A stretch of 64,000 bases of DNA from an uncultured Clostridia bacterium (GTDB lineage Bacteria > Bacillota > Clostridia > Christensenellales > Borkfalkiaceae). The translations under genes were made by a program, and so were the position numbers. Position 1 is the first letter of the stretch. Every line of letters starts with the position of its first letter. The stretch is taken from positions 60,077 to 124,076 of the forward strand of contig CANQMX010000003.1 in assembly GCA_947625095.1 (NCBI GenBank), read 5' to 3'. Positions 36,269 to 46,212 of the stretch are shown here, piece by piece. Under the pieces are notes generated by a model. That model worked only from the letters and a program-made list of their open reading frames with translations. It searched no databases and was not told the DNA's origin.

Positions 36269-37765
36269 ATGCGTATTCTGATTTGTACCGACAATTTTTA
36301 CCCGGGTATCGGCGGCACGGAAGCCGCCGTTTTGGGCTACGCCAAGGAACTTGTCAAAGAGGGGCACACCGTGCTCGTGGCCTGTCCCGAATACGGATTT
36401 GATGACGGAAGGGAGTATCCGTTTGACATTGTGCGCTTTCCGTCAATTCGTGGCGTCATCAAGAACAATCCTATCGCGCTCACCCATCTCTCGCCACGGA
36501 GAGTGCGCAAACTTGCGGACTTCTGCCCCGATATCGTACACCTTGAAACGCTCGCGGGCATGGCAAAGATAGGCCTGCGGGTGGGGCTAAGGCGTGGCGT
36601 TCCTGTCGTCATGACGATGCACACGAAAATTCTCGACGCATACCGCCATGATATCAAGTCGGATCTTCTCGCCCGTCTCTTTCTTCGCACGCAGGTCGCC
36701 AAGATAAAGCGGTGCGACGCGCTTGTGACGGTGGCGAACTGCATGGTTCCCGAAATCAAGAGCTATCGCTGTGCCCATGCCGACGAACTGATTGTCATTC
36801 GCAACGGCGCGGTGTTTGAAAAACACCCGGCGGACGAAGAGGAACGGGCATCGGCGCGCAGGGAACTCGGGATAGGGGAAGAGGAAAACGTTTTGCTGTT
36901 TGTGGGCAGGCTCATTCACTACAAACAGGTGATGTTTGTGCTCCGCAGCCTGAAAATCGCGAAAGACCGCGGTTTTCGCTTCAAATATTTGGTCGTGGGA
37001 GATGGCGACGACGCTCCCGATATGCGCAAAGAGGCGCAAAGGCTAGGACTAACCGAAGAGGCCATGTTCATCGGGCAACTCTCCGACCGTGACAAGTTAC
37101 AACACTATTATTCTGCCGCCGATCTTTTTATCACGGCGAGCAAGTTCGATACCGACCCCATTGTGGTACTCGAGGCGGCAAGCAAAGGGGTGGCCTCGCT
37201 TGTGGCGGCAGATACGGGTTGCGCCGAGCGCGTCACGGACGGCGTAAACGGCTTCACCGCGCCCTTTGACGAGGAAGCGTATGCGGTGCGGATCATGGAG
37301 GCGTTTTCCGATAAAGAAAAACTGCGCGAGGCGGGCAAATGCGCCGCGGATACGGTACTGACGACGTGGGAAGATACCGTTCGCGCCCATATGCCGCTCT
37401 ATACACGTCTGCGCGCCGAAAAACTCAATAAATTGAACGGGGGGGGGCATAATAGTTTAAGAACCTCCAATAGACGCGTTTCCTTGGGGGTAAGCGGCGG
37501 AGTATATGCCGCAACAATTCAATCGTACGATGACGGAACAACTTCTGTCCGAAGAGGACAGTTTGTTGTCCCGTTTTTTATTTTATTCCGTTTTATTGCC
37601 AGGAGAAAATATGGAAGTACTCACGTTGAAAGAGACGCAATGCGCGTTATTGGAACTTCTTGTCAAATTCGACGAAATCTGCCGCGAACACGACCTGCCC
37701 TATTCCATCGCCTACGGTACGCTTCTCGGCGCAGTTCGTCACAAGGGTTTTATTCCGTGGGATGA
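36269..37765 (+). CDS. GT4-family glycosyltransferase, 3' end set by a G9 tract
   Basis: Retaining GT-B glycosyltransferase. Visible are TDNFYPGIGGTEAAV (8-22), LLFVGRLIHYKQV, and the donor-site motif DTDPIVVLEAASKGVASL. GT4 homology stops at about residue 389, immediately before nine consecutive G residues (37439-37447). In the sequenced G9 register the frame runs on for about 105 basic, unrelated residues across the licD start; with 8 or 10 Gs it would stop after 396 or 394 residues. The long tail is therefore probably not functional. No clear ribosome site precedes the ATG. Acts presumably on a cell-surface glycan with the LicD protein. Confidence 0.85.
   Translation: MRILICTDNFYPGIGGTEAAVLGYAKELVKEGHTVLVACPEYGFDDGREYPFDIVRFPSIRGVIKNNPIALTHLSPRRVRKLADFCPDIVHLETLAGMAKIGLRVGLRRGVPVVMTMHTKILDAYRHDIKSDLLARLFLRTQVAKIKRCDALVTVANCMVPEIKSYRCAHADELIVIRNGAVFEKHPADEEERASARRELGIGEEENVLLFVGRLIHYKQVMFVLRSLKIAKDRGFRFKYLVVGDGDDAPDMRKEAQRLGLTEEAMFIGQLSDRDKLQHYYSAADLFITASKFDTDPIVVLEAASKGVASLVAADTGCAERVTDGVNGFTAPFDEEAYAVRIMEAFSDKEKLREAGKCAADTVLTTWEDTVRAHMPLYTRLRAEKLNKLNGGGHNSLRTSNRRVSLGVSGGVYAATIQSYDDGTTSVRRGQFVVPFFILFRFIARRKYGSTHVERDAMRVIGTSCQIRRNLPRTRPALFHRLRYASRRSSSQGFYSVG
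37439..37447 (+). repeat. G9 homopolymer at the glycosyltransferase 3' end
   Basis: Nine G residues follow codon 390 (AAC). Any change of one base moves a TAA into frame within five codons. Could be a slippage (phase-variation) site or a sequencing length error. Confidence 0.8.
37535..37584 (+). terminator. Hairpin with T-run between glycosyltransferase and licD
   Basis: CTGTCC (37545-37550) and GGACAG (37556-37561) around GAAGA, extended by GGAACAAC with GTTGTCC, are followed by six T, A and four T. It lies 27 bp before the licD start, so it may act as an attenuator that lowers licD expression. Confidence 0.6.
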
Positions 37766-38432
37766 CGATATCGATGTCGTAATGACCCGCCCCGCATACG
37801 AAAAATTTTATGAATTGGTGCAAAATGGCGAGATAGACCTCGGCGATCGCTTCGTTCTTTCGGCGGATAGGGGAAAGAAGGCGTTTTATTCTTTTATGAA
37901 ACTGATGGATAAGTCGCACCCTATCAAGCGTTGGTCACAGAGGGAAGTTCCCTATCTCTATATCGATATTTTCCCGCTCGACGGCGCGTCCAATGACGAA
38001 AAGGCTCTAAAAAAACTGTGCAAAAAATCTTATAAATACAGTGCAATCATGGCGTTTGCCCGCTGGGCAGTGCCCGAACACAAGTGGATGCTTGTCTTTC
38101 GCTTTTTGTTCTTTCCGCTCTATCTCGGGGCGACGCTCTATGGCAGAGCCCGTGCGGCGAGAAAATTGGTCGCACTTGCAACGAATACGAAGTTTGAGGA
38201 GAGCGAAAAATGCAGCCTTCTCTGTTTCGATAAGGTCACCTGGTTTATGCCTTGCGAAGCCTTTACGCAGTTTACTGAGTTGTCGTTTGAAGGGCATAAT
38301 TTCCAAGCGATCGCCGCGTGGGATGAATGGCTCACCATGTGCTATGGCGACTACATGACGCCGCCTCCTCCCAACAAACAGATGAAGCACAATTTGAAGG
38401 TTCTTCGTTTCGACGATGCGGAGAAGGTGTAA
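37611..38432 (+). CDS. LicD family protein (phosphotransferase/nucleotidyltransferase-like)
   Basis: A 273-residue LicD-domain protein. It has the family core IAYGTLLGAVRHKGFIPWDDDIDV (seen as TLLGAVRHKGF then PWDDDIDV), whose aspartates bind metal, and YLYIDIFPLDG further on. LicD proteins attach phosphocholine or similar groups to surface glycans or teichoic acids. AGGAG lies 5 bp before the ATG at 37611; the frame is open from 37506 but that stretch is the hairpin region. The base composition is a little more A+T-rich than the neighbours, hinting at transfer. Confidence 0.88.
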   Translation: MEVLTLKETQCALLELLVKFDEICREHDLPYSIAYGTLLGAVRHKGFIPWDDDIDVVMTRPAYEKFYELVQNGEIDLGDRFVLSADRGKKAFYSFMKLMDKSHPIKRWSQREVPYLYIDIFPLDGASNDEKALKKLCKKSYKYSAIMAFARWAVPEHKWMLVFRFLFFPLYLGATLYGRARAARKLVALATNTKFEESEKCSLLCFDKVTWFMPCEAFTQFTELSFEGHNFQAIAAWDEWLTMCYGDYMTPPPPNKQMKHNLKVLRFDDAEKV

Positions 38433-38452
38433 ATTACGATGATTTTGATATG

Positions 38453-38510
38453 GAAAGCAGCGGCAAAAGTGCCGCTGCTTTCTAAAAGAGGGGGCTTGCG
38501 CCCCCGATTT
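38453..38510. terminator. Double bidirectional terminator between licD and groEL
   Basis: A perfect 12-bp hairpin (GAAAGCAGCGGC, 38453-38464, with 38471-38482) is followed by GGGGGC-TTGC-GCCCCC and GATTTTTT on the plus strand. Read leftward, the second hairpin is followed by TCTTTT, serving groEL. Confidence 0.8.
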
Positions 38511-38511
38511 T

Positions 38512-40438
<1,927 letters not shown>

Positions 40439-40486
40439 AGTGTCCTCCTGAAAGCCGCGCGCTCTTGCGCGTTTCTGTTCTTTTCT

Positions 40487-40514
40487 ATTATAAACACAAA
40501 CGTGGCGAAGTCAA
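40487..40514 (-). promoter_or_regulatory. groESL promoter
   Basis: On the minus strand TTGACT (40509-40514), 16 bp, TATAAT (40487-40492). The leader contains a CGCGC-TCTT-GCGCG hairpin near 40457-40470 but no HrcA site. Confidence 0.65.
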
Positions 40515-40565
40515 ACAAAAGAGGAAATATTTTCCGCTCTTTTTTTGCGAAAAAAAGCCGAATGA

Positions 40566-40594
40566 TTGACAGTCAAGCCGCGCCATGCTATAAT
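40566..40594 (+). promoter_or_regulatory. Consensus promoter directly abutting the dCMP deaminase start
   Basis: Perfect TTGACA (40566-40571), 17 bp, perfect TATAAT (40589-40594). The predicted start point coincides with the ATG at 40601, implying a leaderless transcript. Confidence 0.85.
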
Positions 40595-40600
40595 AAAGGC

Positions 40601-41044
40601 ATGGATAAGTGGGATAATCGTTTTATGGAGCTCACAGAACTCGTGGGTAGTTGGGCAAGTTGCTACCGCCGCAAAGTCGGGGCGGTCATCGTGAAGGACA
40701 AGCGCGTCATGACGACGGGCTACAACGGTGCGCCGGAGGGCATCCCTTCCTGCGTCGAGCGCGGCGAGTGCCTTCGGCAAAAGCTCAATATCGAGAGCGG
40801 CACGCGCGCGGAACTGTGCTATGCGGCGCACGCTGAACAGAACGCCCTCATTCAGGCGGCGAAGTACGGCGTGAACATCAACGGCGCGACCCTCTATTGC
40901 ACGCACCAGCCCTGCGTCATCTGCGCGAAGATGATTATCAACGCGGGCATCGCGCGGGTCGTCTACAAAGAGGGCTATCCCGATGAGTTTTCCATGCAAC
41001 TCTTCGAAGAAGCAGGCACAAAAGTGGAAAAAATGGGGGAATAA
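40601..41044 (+). CDS. Deoxycytidylate (dCMP) deaminase family protein
   Basis: Converts dCMP to dUMP for thymidylate synthesis. The 147-residue protein has the zinc site HAEQNAL (HAE) and PCVICAKM (PCxxC), and TTGYNGAPEG near the start. The N-terminus MDKWDNRFMELTELV aligns with the ComEB type, which fixes the ATG at 40601; upstream in-frame codons to 40502 lie in the promoter. No ribosome site precedes it. Confidence 0.93.
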   Translation: MDKWDNRFMELTELVGSWASCYRRKVGAVIVKDKRVMTTGYNGAPEGIPSCVERGECLRQKLNIESGTRAELCYAAHAEQNALIQAAKYGVNINGATLYCTHQPCVICAKMIINAGIARVVYKEGYPDEFSMQLFEEAGTKVEKMGE

Positions 41045-41056
41045 GCGAGGCAAATT

Positions 41057-41575
41057 ATGGCAAATCCCGTTGTTACCTTTGAAATGGAGAACGGCAAGAC
41101 CTTTCGGGCGGAACTCTATCCCGAGGTCGCGCCCAACACCGTCAACAATTTTTTGGCGCTTGTTCAGAGCGGCTTTTATGACGGCGTCATCTTTCACCGC
41201 GTTATCGCCGGTTTCATGATACAGGGCGGCGATCCCAAGGGCGTCGGCACGGGCGGGCCGGGGTATTGCATTAAGGGCGAATTTTCCGCAAATGGCTACA
41301 AAAATCCCATAAAACACGAGCGCGGCGTTCTTTCGATGGCGCGGGCGCAGAACCCCGACAGCGCCGGTTCGCAGTTTTTCATCATGCACGCGGACGGCTT
41401 CTTCCTTGACGGGCAGTACGCCGCCTTCGGCAAAATAATCGAGGGAATGGACGTCGTGGATGAGATCGCCTCCGTGCGCACCGATTTCCGCGATAAGCCG
41501 CTCCGCGAGCAGCGGATGAAGCGGGTGACGGCCGAGACCTTCGGCATCGCATATCCCGCCCCGCAGAAAATTTAG
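41057..41575 (+). CDS. Peptidyl-prolyl cis-trans isomerase, cyclophilin type
   Basis: Speeds proline isomerisation during folding. The 172-residue protein has [15 protein letters not shown] (catalytic Arg in FHRV), GVLSMAR, GSQFFIM and [11 protein letters not shown]. No signal peptide, so cytosolic. Lies 12 bp after the deaminase and 8 bp before purB. Confidence 0.95.
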   Translation: MANPVVTFEMENGKTFRAELYPEVAPNTVNNFLALVQSGFYDGVIFHRVIAGFMIQGGDPKGVGTGGPGYCIKGEFSANGYKNPIKHERGVLSMARAQNPDSAGSQFFIMHADGFFLDGQYAAFGKIIEGMDVVDEIASVRTDFRDKPLREQRMKRVTAETFGIAYPAPQKI

Positions 41576-41583
41576 GAGAGGCT

Positions 41584-43020
41584 ATGTCCGAGAAGCGTTA
41601 CTACGAAAATCCGCTGAATACGCGCTACGCAAGCCGTGAGATGCAGGAAAACTTCGGCGACGAAAAGCGCATCCGTCTGTGGCGCAAGTTGTGGATCGCC
41701 CTCGCGGAGAGCGAAATGGAGCTGGGGCTTCCCATCACGCAGGAGCAGGTCGACGAGTTGAAGGCGCACGCCGAGGACATCGACTTTGATAGGGCGGAAC
41801 GCTACGAACGGCAGGTGCGGCACGATGTGATGGCGCACGTCAAGGCGTATGGCGACGTCTGCCCCAAGGCCGCGGGCGTCATCCACCTCGGCGCGACGAG
41901 TTGCTTTGTGGACTGCAATTCGGAGATCATCATCATGAAGGACGGGCTTGACATCATCCTGAAAAAGCTCGTCAACGTCATGGATAAACTCAAAGCGTTT
42001 GCGCTCCGCTATAAAGATGTGCCCACGCTCGGCTTCACGCACTTACAGCCCGCCCAGCTCACCACGGTGGGCAAACGCGCCGCGCTGTGGCTGCAAGATC
42101 TGCTTCTCGACTACGAAAATTTGACCGCACTCATCGATAGCGTGCGCCTCCGCGGCGTAAAGGGGACGACGGGCACGCAGGCAAGTTTCATGGATCTCTT
42201 CGACGGCGACGTCGAAAAGGTGAAGGAACTCGAGCGCCGCGTCGTCAACAAACTCGGCTACGAGAAGGTGTACCCCGTCACGGGGCAGACTTACCCGCGC
42301 AAATTCGACTACAATGTGCTGTGCGTGCTATCGCAAATCGCGCAGAGCGCCTACAAATTCTCGGGTGATATCCGCCTTTTGCAGAGCATGAAGGAGGTAG
42401 AAGAACCGTTCGAGACTTCGCAGATCGGCTCTTCGGCGATGGCGTACAAGCGCAACCCGATGCGCTCGGAGCGCATGGGCAGCCTTGCCCGCTATATGCT
42501 GTCCCTCCCCATAAACAGCGCCGTCACGGCCTCCACGCAGTGCTTCGAGCGCACGCTCGACGACAGCGCCAACCGCCGCATCGTCAACGCGCAGGCATTT
42601 TTGACGGTGGACGCCATCCTCAACCTCTACATGAACATCGCGCAAAATCTCGTCGTCTACGAAAAGGTCATCGCAAAGCACATCGCGGCGGAACTTCCCT
42701 TCATGGCGACGGAAAACATCATCATGGAGTGCGTCAAGGCGGGCGGGGACAGGCAAAAACTGCATGAAAAGATCCGCGTTCTCTCGCAGGAGGCGGGAAG
42801 AGCGGTCAAGGAGGAGGGGAAGGAGAACGACCTTCTTGAGCGCATCGCCTCGGATGAAATGTTCGTCGCCGTGCACAAAAAGCTCGATGAAATAGTGGAC
42901 GCCAAGAAATTTATCGGCCGCGCCCCCGAGCAGACGGAAGAATTTATCGCCGAGGCGATCGAGCCGATTTTGCGCCGCCACGCCGCGCTTTTGGGCGCAG
43001 AGGGCGACGTGAAAATTTGA
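41584..43020 (+). CDS. purB: Adenylosuccinate lyase
   Basis: Cleaves SAICAR and adenylosuccinate in purine synthesis. The 478-residue protein shows HLGATSCFVDCN, the catalytic-histidine region PTLGFTHLQPAQLTTVGKR (seen as TLGFTHLQPAQ) and the signature GSSAMAYKRNPMRSE carrying the catalytic serine loop. Length and the N-terminus resemble the longer ADSL class. AGGAGAG precedes the ATG. Confidence 0.96.
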   Translation: MSEKRYYENPLNTRYASREMQENFGDEKRIRLWRKLWIALAESEMELGLPITQEQVDELKAHAEDIDFDRAERYERQVRHDVMAHVKAYGDVCPKAAGVIHLGATSCFVDCNSEIIIMKDGLDIILKKLVNVMDKLKAFALRYKDVPTLGFTHLQPAQLTTVGKRAALWLQDLLLDYENLTALIDSVRLRGVKGTTGTQASFMDLFDGDVEKVKELERRVVNKLGYEKVYPVTGQTYPRKFDYNVLCVLSQIAQSAYKFSGDIRLLQSMKEVEEPFETSQIGSSAMAYKRNPMRSERMGSLARYMLSLPINSAVTASTQCFERTLDDSANRRIVNAQAFLTVDAILNLYMNIAQNLVVYEKVIAKHIAAELPFMATENIIMECVKAGGDRQKLHEKIRVLSQEAGRAVKEEGKENDLLERIASDEMFVAVHKKLDEIVDAKKFIGRAPEQTEEFIAEAIEPILRRHAALLGAEGDVKI

Positions 43021-43029
43021 TTTTTACGT

Positions 43030-43059
43030 TTTTGCATAGTACTATGCGTGACATAATAT
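43030..43059. repeat. 30-bp intergenic repeat with TAYTATG-N5-CATAATA core (copy 1)
   Basis: Ten bases after the purB stop. Differs at one of 30 positions from 53389-53418 and shares AGTACTATG-N3-GACATAATA with 8030-8050 inside miaA. The left part GCATAGTACTATGC is itself a perfect palindrome. Confidence 0.8.
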
Positions 43060-43066
43060 AGAAAAA

Positions 43067-43089
43067 TTGCGGCATTTTGCCGCTTTTTT
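43067..43089 (+). terminator. Intrinsic terminator of purB
   Basis: GCGGC-ATTTT-GCCGC followed by six T residues. Confidence 0.8.
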
Positions 43090-43125
43090 CTCATAGCGGC
43101 GCGCCCGCGTGCGCAAACTTTGGGT

Positions 43126-43377
43126 ATGGAATACAGAAAAGTTTGCGTGGAGGTCATCGCAAAATTTTCAAGCGAGGGCGGTATGCGCCCCATAGAACTC
43201 AAATGGCAGGACGGCGAAGTATATCTTATCGACCGCGTTCGCTTTGCCGAGCGCGCGCCCGCTCGCGTCAGCGCCATTTTGCCCATCCGCTACACCTGCC
43301 TCATCGGCGGCAGGGAAAAATATCTCTATTTCGAGCCGGAAAAAATGCAGTGGTTCGTGGAGGTTGCAAGTGCCTGA
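43126..43377 (+). CDS. Small conserved-type protein ahead of dinB
   Basis: Function unknown. The 83-residue protein (MEYRKVCVEVIAKF...) is predicted mostly beta, with a central LKWQDGEVYLIDRV and a closing KYLYFEPEKMQWFVE. ATG at 43126 is preferred over TTG at 43120. Its last codons overlap the dinB start by 8 bp, and GGAGG for dinB lies inside it, so translation is coupled and a polymerase accessory role is conceivable. Confidence 0.7.
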   Translation: MEYRKVCVEVIAKFSSEGGMRPIELKWQDGEVYLIDRVRFAERAPARVSAILPIRYTCLIGGREKYLYFEPEKMQWFVEVASA

Positions 43378-44623
43378 TTTTTCAAGGTGCATTTTGCACA
43401 GCGATCTGAATAATTTTTACGCCTCGGTCGAGATGTTGCGCCATCCCGAACTCAAGGAGGTTCCGCTTGCCGTCTGCGGAAGTTTTGAAGACCGCCACGG
43501 CGTGGTTCTCGCCAAAAATATGCTCGCAAAGGCCGCGGGGATCACGACGGGCGAGCCGTTCTTTCAGGCAAAGAAAAAGTGCGAAAATCTCGTGAGCGTG
43601 CCCGCCGATTTTCCCTCGTACGTGCGCGTTTCGGAGGCAGTTCGGGCAATTTACGCGCGCTACACCGATTTCATCGAACCCTTCGGCATCGACGAGTGCT
43701 GGCTGGATGTCACGGGCAGCCGCAAACTCTTCGGCAGCGGCGTGGAGATCGCAAACACCATCCGCGAGGCGGTCAAGCATGAGATCGGCGTCACCGTCAG
43801 CGTGGGCGTCAGTTTCAACAAAATTTTTGCGAAATTAGGATCGGATATGAAAAAACCCGACGCCGTTACGGAGATCTCCGAGGCAAATTACAGGCAAACG
43901 GCGTGGAAATTGCCCGTTTCCGATCTTCTCTATGTCGGCAAGGCCACGGCGCGCAAACTCTCCGTCCTGGGCGTCGCCACCATCGGCGACCTCGCCCAAA
44001 AGGATGAGGCCGTTTTGGTGCGCGAACTCGGAAAGTGGGGGAAACTTTTGCACGATTACGCCGCGGGGGAGGATAATTCGCCCGTCGCGCTCTCGGGCAG
44101 GGAGCGCGAGATCAAGAGCGTGGGCAACAGCCTGACGTGCTATCGCGACCTCGAAACGGAGGACGACGTGCACCTTCTCTTTCTCCTTCTTGCGGATAGC
44201 GTCGCCGCGCGCCTTGCGGAGAGCGGGCTGGGCAGGGCGGGCACGGTAAAAATCTCCGTCACGGATCGCGAACTCAACCACTTCGGCAAGCAGGGCAAAC
44301 TTCCGCACCCCACCCGCAACGCGAAGGAGATCGCGGACTGCGCCATGGAGTTGTTCCGCGCGCTGTACACTTGGGGATATCCCGTGCGCGCGCTCGGCGT
44401 TGCCGTTTCCGATTTTTCCGAAAGGGAGCAACTCACCTTTTTCGGCGATGCGCAGGAGGAGGAAAAGGGGGAGAGGCTGGATGCCGCCGTACAGAAGATG
44501 CGCGAAAAGTACGGCAACCGCGTGCTCCAACGCGCCACCATTCTCGGCGATAAGCGGCTGGCGGAAATGGATATCAAGGGTGCGCACATCATTCATCCTG
44601 AAGGTCACCGCGGCGACGGATAA
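43370..44623 (+). CDS. dinB: DNA polymerase IV (Y-family, DinB)
   Basis: Error-prone lesion-bypass polymerase. The 417-residue protein has the first metal aspartate in HSDLNNFYASVE and the catalytic pair in GIDECWLDVTGS; the thumb HhH motif is YVGKATARKLSVLGVATIGDL (seen as VGKATARKLSVLG). Start is GTG at 43370 with GGAGG at 43359-43363; a longer frame from 43244 lies in the preceding gene. No LexA-like box was recognised upstream. Confidence 0.95.
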   Translation: MPDFSRCILHSDLNNFYASVEMLRHPELKEVPLAVCGSFEDRHGVVLAKNMLAKAAGITTGEPFFQAKKKCENLVSVPADFPSYVRVSEAVRAIYARYTDFIEPFGIDECWLDVTGSRKLFGSGVEIANTIREAVKHEIGVTVSVGVSFNKIFAKLGSDMKKPDAVTEISEANYRQTAWKLPVSDLLYVGKATARKLSVLGVATIGDLAQKDEAVLVRELGKWGKLLHDYAAGEDNSPVALSGREREIKSVGNSLTCYRDLETEDDVHLLFLLLADSVAARLAESGLGRAGTVKISVTDRELNHFGKQGKLPHPTRNAKEIADCAMELFRALYTWGYPVRALGVAVSDFSEREQLTFFGDAQEEEKGERLDAAVQKMREKYGNRVLQRATILGDKRLAEMDIKGAHIIHPEGHRGDG

Positions 44624-44649
44624 AATTTGCGTTTTGCGGAGAAAAAGCC

Positions 44650-44678
44650 TTGACAAACGGTGCGGAAAGGGGTAGAAT
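44650..44678 (+). promoter_or_regulatory. tRNA-Trp promoter
   Basis: TTGACA (44650-44655), 17 bp, TAGAAT (44673-44678); start predicted about 8 bp before the mature tRNA. Confidence 0.8.
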
Positions 44679-44692
44679 AATGGCGTACAGAT

Positions 44693-44767
44693 AGGGGAGT
44701 AGTTCAATGGTAGAGCAACGGTCTCCAAAACCGTCTGTTGCGTGTTCGAGTCGCGTCTCCCCTGCCA
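44693..44767 (+). tRNA. tRNA-Trp (anticodon CCA)
   Basis: Full cloverleaf: acceptor AGGGGAG (44693-44699) with CTCCCCT (44757-44763), D stem GTTC/GAGC, anticodon stem ACGGT/ACCGT around CTCCAAA with anticodon CCA at 44725-44727, T loop TTCGAGT, discriminator G and encoded CCA end. 75 nt. Confidence 0.96.
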
Positions 44768-44799
44768 AAAAGCGCCGCAACGAAAGTTGCGGCGCTTTT
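44768..44799 (+). terminator. Intrinsic terminator of tRNA-Trp
   Basis: A perfect 14-bp stem (44768-44781 with 44786-44799) closed by a GAAA tetraloop and ending in four T residues, starting right after the CCA end. Confidence 0.85.
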
Positions 44800-44835
44800 C
44801 AAAAAAGAAAAATGCGGTCAAAAGGAGAGATCTCG

Positions 44836-45648
44836 GTGTCTCAAAACAGCGCGAAAAAATACCTGCTCGGGGTCATCGGCGGGGGCGTGATGGCGCGCGC
44901 CATTGTCTGCGGCGCGGCGAAAAAGGGGGTCTTTGCCCCCCAAGAGGTCTGCGTCTGCGAACCCGACAATGCAAAGCGTGCGGCATTTGAAAGCGAGGGC
45001 TATTCCACAACGGAAAACGCCCGCTTCCTTGCCGACAACTGCGCATATCTTCTTATTTCCGTAAAGCCGCAGGCCTTTTGCGAGGTCGCCGAAGCCCTCC
45101 GCGGGGCGCGTCTTCCCGTGCTTGTCAGCATCATGGCGGGCAAGACCAAGCGCGCCGTGCTCTCCGCCCTCGGCGTAGAGGCGAAGATCGCGCGCGTCAT
45201 GCCCAATTTGCCCTGTTCGGTGGGCGAGGGGATGGCGGGCGTGGACGCCTGCGGGCTATCCCAAGCGGAAAAAGCCTTCGTTCTCGGCCTCTTTTCCGCC
45301 GTCGGGAAGGCGGTGGAAGTGCCCGAAAGCCTCCTCGACGCCGTCACGGGCGTCTCGGGGAGCGGACCTGCATACGTCTATCTCTTTTTGCAATCGCTCG
45401 TCAAGGCGGGCATGGAGCAGGGACTTGACGAAGAGCAGGCCAAAACGCTCGCCCTGCAGACGGTAAAGGGCGGCGCGGCATATGCCGAAGAGAGCGGAAA
45501 ATCGTATGAAGAACTCATCGCGGCCGTCTCCTCCAAGGGGGGGACGACGCTCGCCGCGCTTGCAAGTTTTGATAGGGACGATTTTGCGGGCGCGGTTTCG
45601 CGTGCGGTAGACGCCGCGGTCAAGCGAGCGAAGGAGCTATCCGAATGA
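44836..45648 (+). CDS. proC: Pyrroline-5-carboxylate reductase
   Basis: Last step of proline synthesis, NAD(P)H-dependent. The 270-residue protein has the Rossmann motif GVIGGGVMARAI, VSIMAG, RVMPNLPCSVGEG and the signature region DAVTGVSGSGPAYVYLF (seen as VTGVSGSGPAYV). GTG start at 44836 with AAAGGAG 8 bp upstream; the longer frame from 44707 would read through the tRNA. Stop overlaps rnhA as ATGA. Confidence 0.95.
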   Translation: MSQNSAKKYLLGVIGGGVMARAIVCGAAKKGVFAPQEVCVCEPDNAKRAAFESEGYSTTENARFLADNCAYLLISVKPQAFCEVAEALRGARLPVLVSIMAGKTKRAVLSALGVEAKIARVMPNLPCSVGEGMAGVDACGLSQAEKAFVLGLFSAVGKAVEVPESLLDAVTGVSGSGPAYVYLFLQSLVKAGMEQGLDEEQAKTLALQTVKGGAAYAEESGKSYEELIAAVSSKGGTTLAALASFDRDDFAGAVSRAVDAAVKRAKELSE

Positions 45649-46130
45649 GCAAAAAGCGCGTCACGCTGTACACCGACGGCGCGTGCTCGGGCAATCCGGG
45701 CGTGGGCGGCTGGGGCGGGATCCTTATCTACGGGGAGCACACCCTCGAATATAGCGGCGGCGAAGCGGAGACGACCAACAACCGCATGGAACTTGTCGCC
45801 GTCATCGAGGGGCTTTCCCGCCTGAAATTTCCCTGCGCGGTGGATGTGTACAGCGATTCCGCCTACGTCGTCAACGCGTTTGAAGAACATTGGCTCGACG
45901 CCTGGAAAAAGAGCGGCTGGAAGAAGGCGGATGGAAAGCCCGTGCTCAACGCCGAACTGTGGGATCGGCTCGATGGCCTCACGCGCGTGCACGAAGTCAC
46001 CTTCCACAAGGTGAAAGGGCACGCGGATAATGAGTTCAACAACCGCTGCGATGCCCTCGCCCGCGGTGCAATCAAGGCGCAGGCCGGCGGCGAAGGGGAA
46101 GCGCAAAACGGCGGCGAAAGCGGCGCTTGA
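45645..46130 (+). CDS. rnhA: Ribonuclease HI
   Basis: Degrades RNA in RNA-DNA hybrids. The 161-residue protein has the catalytic acids in LYTDGACSGNPG (Asp), NNRMELVAV (Glu), YSDSAYVVN (Asp) and, near the end, NNRCDALAR (Asp), and KVKGHADNEFN with the flexible-loop His. A short Gly/Glu/Ala tail follows. Coupled to proC by a 4-bp overlap. Confidence 0.96.
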   Translation: MSKKRVTLYTDGACSGNPGVGGWGGILIYGEHTLEYSGGEAETTNNRMELVAVIEGLSRLKFPCAVDVYSDSAYVVNAFEEHWLDAWKKSGWKKADGKPVLNAELWDRLDGLTRVHEVTFHKVKGHADNEFNNRCDALARGAIKAQAGGEGEAQNGGESGA

Positions 46131-46212
46131 CTTCAAACGACTTATAAAACGGCGGAAGAGCGTATATAATAGAATAGAATATCATCGGCGAGCGGGAACG
46201 GGCGGAAACAAG

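Noticed and set aside
37452..37765. C-terminal tail of the glycosyltransferase as a real domain
   Set aside because: Basic, low-similarity sequence overlapping licD in another frame; explained by the G9 register.
43030..43059. Interpretation of the 30-bp repeat as a chromosomal dif site
   Set aside because: The half-sites do not fit the XerC/XerD arm pattern with a 6-bp centre, and more than one copy exists.
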